DNA of 36,107 bases. Source: an uncultured Pleomorphomonas sp. (GTDB lineage: Bacteria; Pseudomonadota; Alphaproteobacteria; Rhizobiales; Pleomorphomonadaceae). A model generated the notes under the pieces. The model was not told the DNA's origin. It was given only the letters and a program-made list of their open reading frames with translations, and searched no databases. The translations under genes and the position numbers were made by a program. Below, in pieces: positions 28,401-33,554 of this stretch (position 1 is the first letter of the stretch; each line of letters opens with the position of its first letter). Location of the stretch: NCBI GenBank assembly GCA_937868725.1, contig CALMMQ010000093.1, positions 1 to 36,107 on the forward strand. Reading direction: 5' to 3'.

Positions 28401-29682
28401 GCAGCTGTCGTCGCTGGCGACGACGCAGATCGCCGCCTTGTCGGCCACCGGTCTCAGCGGGCTCACCGCCACGCAGCTGGCCGCCTTCACCACCACCCAG
28501 CTTGGCGCCCTGTCGACGGCCCAGATCGCGGCGCTGTCGACGACGGCCATCGCCGGCCTGACCCAGACCGAACTCGCCGCGCTGACCACCACTCAGTTCA
28601 AGAGTCTCGCCACGACGCAGGTGGCGGCCTTCACCACGGCCCAGATCGCCGCCCTGACGACGACGCAGATCAACCTGCTGACGGCGGCCGAAATGGGTGG
28701 CTTCACCTCGACGCAGGTGGCGGCGTTGTCGTCGACCCAGCTCAACACGCTGACCGCCACCCAGGTCGCCGCCCTGTCGACCACCGGCGTCGCCGGCCTG
28801 ACGGCGGCGCAGGTCGCCGCGCTCACCACCACTCAGATCGCCGCGCTCACCGCCACCGAGATGGGGGCGCTGACCTCAACGGCGGTGGCCGCGCTGTCGG
28901 GCGACCAGTTCGCGGCGCTGTCGACGGCCCAGTTCTCGGGCCTGTCAGCCACCGGCATGACCGGCCTGTCGACGACCCAGATCGCCAATCTGACGACGAC
29001 GCAGATCAACCTGCTGACCTCGACCGAACTGTCCGGTCTCACCGCCACGCAGGTGGCGGCGCTGTCGGTGACGCAGCTGTCGGCGCTGAGCGCCAGCGAC
29101 GTGGCGTCGCTGTCGGCCACCGGCATCACCGGCTTCACCGGCACGCAGATCGACGCCCTGACCGTGACGCAGATCGGCGGCCTTACCACGACGCAGATCG
29201 GCGCGCTCACCACCACCGAACTCGGCTATCTCGACACCACGGACATCCAGGCGATGACGGCCGAACAACTGGCCGGTCTCGTCCGCGTGCAGTTGCGCTC
29301 GCTGTCGGCCAGCCAGATGGACGCGCTGACCACGACGCAGATCGCCGGCATGAGCGGCACCCAGATCGGCTCGCTGACCGTGACGCAGATGAACGAACTC
29401 GAACAGACGCAGATGGCGGCGATCAGCACCACCCAGTTCGCCGCGGTGACCGCCACCCAACTCGACAACCTGACCACCACCGAAGCCTCCTACCTCAGCG
29501 GCGAGCAGATCGCCTCGATCAACACCACCACCATGTCGCTGCTCGGCACCACCTTCCTGTCGACGCTGAGCATCGCCCAGCTCGACGCGCTCAACGGCAC
29601 GCAGATCGACGAACTGACGACGACGCAGATCGCCGCTCTCAGCACCGAACGCCAGGCCGCGCTGCTCAAGGCCGCCGCCTGA
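19474..29682 (+). CDS. giant octapeptide-repeat protein, 3402 residues, function unknown
   Basis: I do not recognise a named family. After 21 residues (MTSISATKSIYSSYTVTQITN) the chain is octapeptides to the end, consensus L-[T/S]-T-T-Q-[I/V/L]-A-[A/G], closing with LLKAAA. About one residue in three is Thr or Ser. Cys, Trp and His are almost absent, and charges are few. No signal peptide, membrane segment or catalytic motif is visible. Position 2 prefers Ser, Thr, Asp or Asn, position 3 is sometimes Pro, and position 5 is Gln, Glu or Asp. That is a helix-capping pattern, so I infer a solenoid of very short helices. The start is GTG: an in-frame TGA lies five codons before it, and AAGGG upstream is a modest ribosome-binding site. 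No terminator separates it from the GT41 gene 146 bases downstream. It could be a surface or structural protein, or secreted by an unrecognised route. Confidence 0.85.
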   Translation: MTSISATKSIYSSYTVTQITNLSSAEIESMSTTDIAALSTNQLSAMSTDQVAAFTISQLTFSAAQLSVFSAEQIEAFSPTEIAALSTTQIRALTATELTGLTDEQFAALTETQIAALMPAQVKVLTTTQVASLASTQLAALTASQIGVMTTTQIGALTSDEMSALATTQIAALPRTSVASLSETQIDALDATQLGALTSAQISSLTTTQIGYLSDDDIDAFSATQLKGLTSAQAAALSSTSLLGLTATQLAGLSANVIASLSTTVIAGLDANQVAALSTSQIKALKVAQVDAFDTTQIGALTTTQLAAMSSTQIASLSTDQFASLSATQIASLSAASIYALATTQVEVLNETQIAALTNTQVASLTRTALATLSSSQITAFSATQIARLTSTALAGLDQSQVDALTDAQVATMSVTQIAGLTTTGLSGLSTTDIAALTTTQLRGLSSTDIGNLADTQFAALTTTQIAALTSTQVKGLTEDELLSLDTTHLAALTSTACAGLTSGQLARLSTTQIASLSTTQIDGLTYLSLSSLSGDQIAALGTDQLASLSTTQVKGLTKSEMAALTTTQLTALTSTQFAALTSTAVSGLTTEQAAALSLDQLRALTSTNIAALSIDAAGALTVTALASLSTTQVAALTSTNIATLDTTQFNALTTTQLAVLTSTQVKGLSEAELDTLTTTRLGVLTSTALAGLTATQISELDVTQVAGLTVTQIKGLAATAFNALSSTQIGALQTTQIAALQLEQVRRMTGTQVALLSTEQLDAMSRSQLGAISWTAVAAMTTTQIASLDDTQLSALTATQVGYLADTQLAVLTTSQMARLTVTQLRALTTTQIGELVSTQLDALTSTQMSSLTSTQIKGLSEEQLSDMTTTRIQQLTSAQLAGLTQTQIAKLSEDQMAALSITQMRGLTYTQMAALSALQVAALSSTQLSALSTTQVKGLNASNISGLDQTDIAALATTQVAALAGGAVAALADTQIAAFTTRQLTSLSTTAMSALTATSLDALSEDELALFTSNQVRALTTTAIASLDTTQLNALDTTQISRLTVAQVAALADTQIASLTSSQFAALTATEFTALTTTQLGALTGDQISGLTTTQLRGLTATNISALSNTQLTALSTTQMAALTTTQIKGLDADAVAALSTTQFAALNETQMAALTATAAAALNDTQLAAFATTQVAALSTTAINALTPDVIDALSTTDFAAMSTTQIRAFGTSAVAALSTTQFAALSTAQLAALTTTQVAALDDDQISELTGTRLSALTSTQLAGLTTDQIEVLTTDQIAALTTTQWRGLKGTEVAALSTAQIAALTTAQIDAMSPSQVAGFLQTQIAALSTSQIGALTTTSITALSSTAAAGLTVTQIAAMSTTQLAALTSKSIAALSTDTLTGLGTDIIAALTTAQIKGLSVTALASLDTTQIAALSTSQVAAFTETQIASLTNAQIDALADTQAAALTSTQIGALDTTQIVALDATELARLTTSQLKGLVASEVAALSTTQLATISATQLAALTTTALSGLNQTDLGTLTATQFAALGTTQIAALTTTALGGLTADGIAALATTQIAALTATQIGSLADTQIAQLSTDQVAALTRLEVAGLTSTQIAALTTSQLAVLSATQMAALSAAAVSGFTSTQLNALTTTQFGALTATELGAMTTTQLGSMTATQIASLTTTQLRGLTPTEIGALSTSQLAGLSTRQVSALTTTQLTGLTADQMAGLSADQFNALSATQVQAISTSALANIASTAIDDLPTTLLAALSSTQFASLTETQIAALTTSQLAALTATELAGMTATQLGALTATGLGALATSQVAALTSSAVTGLTATEMAALKATQLAALTTTALAGLTDTQIAALATTQLAALTTTQFSALSTAAISGLTATELQSLASTQLANMTATQIGALSATQAAALTTSQFGALTATAIAGLTSTAVSALSVSQIDSLTTTQVAALSATAISGLTRTEIAAMSQDQLAALSTTQIAGLTETQIASLDTSQIAGMNTTQLRALISAAIAGLSVTAIAALSSTQVGSLTATQIAAFASTQIAALTADQIGNLSTTAIASLSSSQLGALTTTQTAALTTTQLAALSATAASGLTTADLQTLTTTQLAALTSTALGSLTTSQIAGLTTGQIAALSTTQVKGLTATELGALTAAQVDALAATQLAALAATQVAGFTSTQTAALDATQIAALTKPQVAALGADALSGLSTTQIAALTTTQASALTATQIAGLATRQVAALSQTQIGVLNSTQVAALTSSQIGALTATQIAGLATTQIAAIDAAAVAGLTATEIAALASSQLAALTATQFAGFTSAQVTALSTAQIGNLTTTQLSALSASGLDGLTTTEIAALSTTQLTALTATQIASLDETQISSLATAQIAALTTAQISGLTATQLGAVTATQFSSLTTTQLSALTSTAFSGLTTTQIASLDGNQIAALTTTELSALKTTQATTLSADQLAALNTTQLRALTRAAIGSLTTTQLASLDGTDFAALTTTQMSGLADTQVANLTTTQLAALTTDQIGALSTSALNGLTASQLAGLASTQVNALTATQLVSLDDTQIAALTAAQVSALSTTTVAGLGTTQVAALTTTQLANLSSTQIAALSTTAVHGLTATQIAALSTGQLGALTATEIGAFTSTQVGALSTTQIATLSTTQITGLASSGLAALTTAQVAALTTAQVGALTTTALAGLNNSQAAALNTTQLATLSTTQLSALSTSGIAGLTASQIDALTSRQLSSLTSAQIGALTTTQIGSLDSTQIATLTVTEIAGLASTQVASLADTQIDALATTQIAALSTAAVTGLTTTEINGFETTQLGALSSTQLGALTTTQVAGLSTGSVAALTTTQMSGLGAAAIGSLTTAQVAALSTRQVASLTTSALAGLNATQLAAFADTQLAALSNTQLAALSTAAVKGLTTTSFAALSTAQLKSLTTTQIGALTTTQVAGLTTTELNTLTATEVTGLAATGVAALTATQLSSLATTQIAALSATGLSGLTATQLAAFTTTQLGALSTAQIAALSTTAIAGLTQTELAALTTTQFKSLATTQVAAFTTAQIAALTTTQINLLTAAEMGGFTSTQVAALSSTQLNTLTATQVAALSTTGVAGLTAAQVAALTTTQIAALTATEMGALTSTAVAALSGDQFAALSTAQFSGLSATGMTGLSTTQIANLTTTQINLLTSTELSGLTATQVAALSVTQLSALSASDVASLSATGITGFTGTQIDALTVTQIGGLTTTQIGALTTTELGYLDTTDIQAMTAEQLAGLVRVQLRSLSASQMDALTTTQIAGMSGTQIGSLTVTQMNELEQTQMAAISTTQFAAVTATQLDNLTTTEASYLSGEQIASINTTTMSLLGTTFLSTLSIAQLDALNGTQIDELTTTQIAALSTERQAALLKAAA
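19537..29661 (+). repeat. about 422 tandem 24-bp (8-codon) repeats
   Basis: Parsing the protein by hand in eights from residue 22 gives 422 units. Only one is irregular: FTISQLT (residues 54-60) has seven residues. From residue 61 to 3396 there are 417 consecutive octads with no insertion or deletion, and the count closes exactly on the protein length. At DNA level the units are far less alike, since the same octad is written with different codons (for example CTGACGACGACGCAG and CTCACCACCACCCAG). Confidence 0.95.
20782..29277 (+). repeat. 576-bp (24-octad, 192-residue) super-repeat within the octad array
   Basis: Units ending in Gly before the next Leu recur at intervals of 4, 6, 4 and 10 octads. 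Six Lys/Arg-Gly units start at 21598, 22174, 22750, 23326, 23902 and 24478, exactly 576 bases apart. Numbering octads from residue 22, all 21 predicted positions from octad 286 to 406 end in Gly. Between octads 53 and 283, 28 of 40 do, in a different phase. The phase changes near 26302-26374. These are hand counts. Confidence 0.8.
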
Positions 29683-29828
29683 GCCGGGGGATAGCGGGAC
29701 GATCGGGAAACGCACGGGAAACCGGAGCGTTGGCCAAAGGGCGAATTTCAGCCCAAGCCTCCGACGGGACTTGAAGTTCCGCCGCCATGACTGTTGTCTC
29801 TCGGGAGCCAACACTTGAGGTGATTCCC

Positions 29829-31835
29829 ATGGCCAGCGACGAGGCATCCACCTCCCCCTTTTCGACCAGCGACCAGCGGCTCGGCATTCTCGACCTCATC
29901 CGCGTCGCCGACACGCTGAAGCGGGCTGGCGAGAACGCCGCCGCCGAAGCGCTCTATTCGGGCTGGATCCAGTCGCATCCCAACGATCCGCTGCTCTACG
30001 CGGTGATGTTCAACTATGCCGTCATGCTGACCGACTCCGGTTCGCTCGACGCCGCCCGCCAGTGTTTCGAGAAGTCGATCGAGCTCAATGCCGATTTCAT
30101 GCCGGCCTACATCAATCTCGGCCGCGTCTTTGAACGCATGGGCGCCGCCGGTCAGGGCATCCTGCGCTGGTCGGCCGGCATCGAGCGGCTGCAGCAGGTG
30201 AACGGGGCGGCCATCGGCTTCAAGACAACGTTGCTCAATCAGATGGGCCGGACGCTCGAAGCCTCCGGTCAGGATGCCGCCGCCGAGGACACGCTGCGCC
30301 AGAGCCTCGACATCGATCCGGCGCAGGGCGAAGTGGCCCAGCACCTGCTGGCGCTGCGCCAGCGCCAGTGCGAGTGGCCGATCGTCACGCCGAGCGAGCG
30401 CGTCAGCCGGGCACAGTTGATGAAGGGCCTGTCCCCCCTGTCGATGGGCGCCTATACCGACGATCCGATGCTGCAGCTCGCCGCCTCCTGGGCCTACAAC
30501 AAGCACGACGTCGGCCTGCCGCCGACCGTCATCTCGGACTGGCCGGCCGCCTTTGCTGCCAAGGGGCCGATCCGCATCGGTTATCTGTCGTCCGATCTCA
30601 GGGAGCACGCCGTCGGCCACCTGATGGCCGAGGTGCTGGGCCTGCACGACCGCTCGGCCGTGGAAGTGTTCGCCTACTATTGCGGTATCCCGGCCAACGA
30701 CGCCATGAACCGCTCGTTCAAGGCTCAGACCGACCACTGGATCGACGTGTCGACCATGGACGACGAGACGGCGGCGCGGCGGATGGTCGAGGACGGCATC
30801 CAGATTCTCGTCGACGTCAACGGCTATACCCGCGAGGGGCGGACCAAGCTCCTGGCCCGCCGGCCGGCACCGGTGATCGTCAACTGGCTGGGCTATCCCG
30901 GCACCATGGCCAGCCCCTATCATCACTACGTCGTCGCCGACGACTGGATCATTCCGCCCGAGCTGGAGCGCTTCTATTCGGAGAAGGTGCTCAACCTGCC
31001 GTGCTATCAGCCGACCAACCGCCAGCGCGTGGTCGATCCCGCCACGCCGACCCGCGCTGATGCCGGCCTGCCGGACGACGCCATCGTCTATTGCTGCTTC
31101 AACGGCACGCACAAGATCACCCGTTTCACCTTCGAGCGCTGGCTCGCCATCCTCGCTCAGGTACCGGGCAGCGTGCTGTGGCTGCTGAGTGGCGGCGAGG
31201 CCACCGACAACCGCCTGCGGGCCCACGCCGAGAGCAAGGGCATCGCCGGCGACCGCATCGTCTTCGCCGGCAAGAAGCCCAACGCCGCCCATCTGGCGCG
31301 CTACGTGCTGGCCGACCTGTTCCTCGACACCACGCCCTACGGCGCCCACACCACCTGTTCGGACGCGCTGTGGATGGGCGTGCCGGTGCTGACGTTCTCC
31401 GGCCGGTCGTTCGCCTCGCGCGTCTGCGGCAGCCTGGTCCGCTCGGCCGGTCTGCCGGAACTGGTGACGACGCAGGCCGACGACTTCATCGCCAAGGCGG
31501 TGGCGCTCGGCAAGGCGCCAGACGAACTCAAGGCGCTGCGAGCCCGGCTCGCGGCCGGCCGCGACACCTGCGTGCTGTTCGACACGCCGCTCTTGGTGAA
31601 GCGCCTCGAAGGACTTTACGCCGAGATGTGGCAGGCGGCGCTCACCGGCACCTTGCCGCAACCCGACCTCAGGAACCTGCAGGACTATTTCGAGGTCGGC
31701 ATCGAGATCGACCACGAGTTGGCCGAGGTGCAACTGGTCGACGACTACGCCGGCTGGTGGCGCGGCGCGCTGGCCCGCCGCCACGCCGCCCGCGCCATCC
31801 CGCCCGACGAGCGGCTGTGGCCTGGGGCCGGCTGA
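29829..31835 (+). CDS. TPR-containing O-GlcNAc transferase-like glycosyltransferase (GT41, SPINDLY/OGT type)
   Basis: This 668-residue protein has TPR-like helices in its first 170 residues (AEALYSGWIQSHPNDPLLYA and ARQCFEKSIELNADFMPAYI) and a two-lobed OGT-type GT-B domain from about residue 235. Family blocks are clear: GYLSSDLREHAVGHLM, ILVDVNGYTREGR with NWLGYPGT, YCCFNGTHKITRFTFERW (Lys429 is the expected nucleotide contact) and DTTPYGAHTTCSDALWMGVP. It has no signal peptide. Known relatives attach sugars to Ser/Thr or Asn of proteins, and FlmG of Caulobacter modifies flagellin. The start at 29829 follows GAGGTG; an ATG at 29787 has a poorer site. Placed directly after the Thr/Ser-rich giant and before a terminator, it is a strong candidate for that protein's modifier. 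This is inference. Confidence 0.88.
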   Translation: MASDEASTSPFSTSDQRLGILDLIRVADTLKRAGENAAAEALYSGWIQSHPNDPLLYAVMFNYAVMLTDSGSLDAARQCFEKSIELNADFMPAYINLGRVFERMGAAGQGILRWSAGIERLQQVNGAAIGFKTTLLNQMGRTLEASGQDAAAEDTLRQSLDIDPAQGEVAQHLLALRQRQCEWPIVTPSERVSRAQLMKGLSPLSMGAYTDDPMLQLAASWAYNKHDVGLPPTVISDWPAAFAAKGPIRIGYLSSDLREHAVGHLMAEVLGLHDRSAVEVFAYYCGIPANDAMNRSFKAQTDHWIDVSTMDDETAARRMVEDGIQILVDVNGYTREGRTKLLARRPAPVIVNWLGYPGTMASPYHHYVVADDWIIPPELERFYSEKVLNLPCYQPTNRQRVVDPATPTRADAGLPDDAIVYCCFNGTHKITRFTFERWLAILAQVPGSVLWLLSGGEATDNRLRAHAESKGIAGDRIVFAGKKPNAAHLARYVLADLFLDTTPYGAHTTCSDALWMGVPVLTFSGRSFASRVCGSLVRSAGLPELVTTQADDFIAKAVALGKAPDELKALRARLAAGRDTCVLFDTPLLVKRLEGLYAEMWQAALTGTLPQPDLRNLQDYFEVGIEIDHELAEVQLVDDYAGWWRGALARRHAARAIPPDERLWPGAG

Positions 31836-31867
31836 TCCGCCGGGGCGAAACGACATCAAAGCTATGC

Positions 31868-31905
31868 GCGGCGGTGCCCACTCCGGGTGCCGCCGCCTTC
31901 GTTTT
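31868..31905 (+). terminator. rho-independent terminator after the glycosyltransferase gene
   Basis: Bases 31868-31879 pair with 31885-31896 over 12 pairs, two of them G-T wobbles, with loop ACTCC. CTTCGTTTT follows. It lies 33 bases after the stop codon and closes the unit made of the giant gene and the glycosyltransferase gene. Confidence 0.75.
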
Positions 31906-31935
31906 CCCACTTATGCCAACCGGCGGGCAACGCCG

Positions 31936-31965
31936 TTGACCATCTTATATATTACGTGATATATC
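31936..31965 (+). promoter_or_regulatory. promoter and operator of the galacturonate operon
   Basis: TTGACC (31936-31941) lies 18 bases before TATATC (31960-31965), a plausible sigma-70 promoter. ATATATTACGTGATATAT (31947-31964) is an 18-bp palindrome with a single mismatched pair that fills the spacer and -10. A repressor of the GntR or LacI class, as used for hexuronate genes, would block it there. The regulator gene is not in the window. Confidence 0.6.
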
Positions 31966-31995
31966 AGTCCGCAGTTTCGTGGAGGAACATCGAAA

Positions 31996-33468
31996 ATGAC
32001 TGACATCGGCGCCGTCCATCTCGGAGGTCGGGCGCGCCCGACCGTGCGCGTGCTCCAGTTCGGCGAGGGCAATTTCCTGCGCGCCTTCGTTGACTGGAAG
32101 ATCGACCGCATGAACGAAGCGGGTGGGCTTGACTGGGGCGTCGCCGTGGTGCGGCCGATCGCCGGCGGCAATCCCCATACGCTCAACGAACAGGATGGCC
32201 TCTACACGGTACTGTCGCGCGGCGTCGGCGATGACGGCCAGGCGGTCAGCGAGGCGCGCGTCGTTGCCTGCGTCCGCCGCGAGCTGCCCTCGCACGAGGA
32301 CTGGGCCGGCGTGCTGGCGCTCGCCCGCGATCCCGATATCACCGTCGTCATCTCCAACACCACCGATGCCGGCATCGCCTACGTGCCGACGGTGAAGTAC
32401 GACGACCAGCCGCCGGTGTCCTTTCCCGGCAAGATGACGCGCCTGCTGCACGAGCGCTGGCAGGCGTTCGGGGGCAAGCCGGAAGCCGGCTGGCAGATGA
32501 TCGCCTGCGAGCTCATCGACCACAATGGCGACGAGCTCAGGCGCATCGTGCTGCAGCACGCCCACGAGTGGGGCCTTGAGCCGGCCTTCATCACCTGGGT
32601 GGAACAGCACAACGCCTTCTACAACACGCTGGTCGATCGCATCGTGCCGGGCTACCCGCGCGCCGAAGCCGACAAGCTCGAAGCCGAGCTCGGCTACCGC
32701 GACATGTTCATGACGGCCACCGAGGTGTTCCACTTCTTCGTCATCGAGCAGAAGCCCGGCCAGCCCGACCTCAGATTGCCGCTCGCCAAGTACGACGCCG
32801 GTACCATCGTCGTTCCCGACGTCTCGCCGTACAAGGCGCGCAAGGTGGCCATCCTCAACGGCGCCCACACGGCCCTCTGTCCGCTCAGCCTGATCTCGGG
32901 CGTCGAAACGGTCGGCGAGGCGGTGACCACCGAGGTTGGTGCCCGCTTCCTCGACCGGCTGCTCGGCGAAGAAGTGGTGCCGTTCCTGAGTCTGCCCAAG
33001 GACGAACTCGCCACCTTCGCAGCGGCGGTGCGGCGGCGCTTCGCCAACCCGTACATCCGCCATCTCTGGTACGACATCTCGCTCAACGGCCTCGTCAAGT
33101 ACCAGACGCGCAACCTTGAGCGCCTCGAAGCGTACATCGCCCGCAACGGCAAGCCGGCACCGCTGCAGACGCTGTCGCTCGCCGCCTGGCTGGTGTTCTA
33201 TCTCGGCCGCTACGCCGGTGCCGACAAGCTGCCGCCGCGCGATGCGCCGGACATCCTGGTGCGCATCAAGGCGATCGCCGCTCTCGACGACGGCAGCGCC
33301 GCCGGCTGCGAGGCGATGGTGACCGCCTATCTGAGAGAAGTCGCTTTCTGGGGCAAGTCCATCGACACGCCGGCGCTGCGCGCCGCCGTCGCCGCCGACT
33401 TCTCCACGCTGACGGCCGAGCCCATGAGTTTCGCGCGCCTCGGCAAGCTGATCGAGGCCCGCGCCTGA
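31996..33468 (+). CDS. uxaB: tagaturonate reductase (altronate oxidoreductase) UxaB
   Basis: UxaB reduces D-tagaturonate to D-altronate with NADH in galacturonate degradation. The 490-residue protein belongs to the mannitol dehydrogenase family. VLQFGEGNFLRAFVDWKID (about residues 19-37) is the UxaB-type nucleotide-binding start, and K283, N288 and H291 in KVAILNGAHTAL form the family's catalytic K-x4-N-x2-H signature. GGAGGA precedes the ATG. Fructuronate reductase (UxuB) is a paralogue, but the N-terminal motif and the adjoining altronate dehydratase favour UxaB. It is the first gene of the operon. Confidence 0.9.
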   Translation: MTDIGAVHLGGRARPTVRVLQFGEGNFLRAFVDWKIDRMNEAGGLDWGVAVVRPIAGGNPHTLNEQDGLYTVLSRGVGDDGQAVSEARVVACVRRELPSHEDWAGVLALARDPDITVVISNTTDAGIAYVPTVKYDDQPPVSFPGKMTRLLHERWQAFGGKPEAGWQMIACELIDHNGDELRRIVLQHAHEWGLEPAFITWVEQHNAFYNTLVDRIVPGYPRAEADKLEAELGYRDMFMTATEVFHFFVIEQKPGQPDLRLPLAKYDAGTIVVPDVSPYKARKVAILNGAHTALCPLSLISGVETVGEAVTTEVGARFLDRLLGEEVVPFLSLPKDELATFAAAVRRRFANPYIRHLWYDISLNGLVKYQTRNLERLEAYIARNGKPAPLQTLSLAAWLVFYLGRYAGADKLPPRDAPDILVRIKAIAALDDGSAAGCEAMVTAYLREVAFWGKSIDTPALRAAVAADFSTLTAEPMSFARLGKLIEARA

Positions 33469-33493
33469 GGCGGCGTTGCCTCCCCATCGCCGC

Positions 33494-33526
33494 GACCGGC
33501 GACGCCGCCCTCCAGCGTCGCCGGTC
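33494..33526 (+). other. perfect 12-bp intercistronic hairpin between uxaB and uxaA
   Basis: GACCGGCGACGC (33494-33505) and GCGTCGCCGGTC (33515-33526) pair perfectly around a nine-base loop. Only AGTTTCC follows, so it is more likely a stability or processing element than a full terminator. It may also reduce expression of the downstream genes. Confidence 0.6.
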
Positions 33527-33554
33527 AGTTTCCTTCGCATCCTGAGGTGCCGCC

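Noticed and set aside
19537-29661. Tandem repeat as a CRISPR array or non-coding satellite
   Set aside because: The 24-bp units are directly adjacent without unique spacers, are conserved as codons and not as DNA, and stay in one open frame.
19474-29682. RTX toxin, pentapeptide-repeat or autotransporter identity for the giant protein
   Set aside because: There is no GGxGxDxLx nonapeptide, no A(D/N)Lxx pentapeptide spacing, no beta-barrel domain at the C-terminus and no signal peptide. The period is eight.
29683-29828. A terminator between the giant gene and the glycosyltransferase gene
   Set aside because: Only weak, imperfect inverted repeats are present (such as GGGC/GCCC around 29738-29753), none with a T-tract. 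The strong terminator comes after the second gene.
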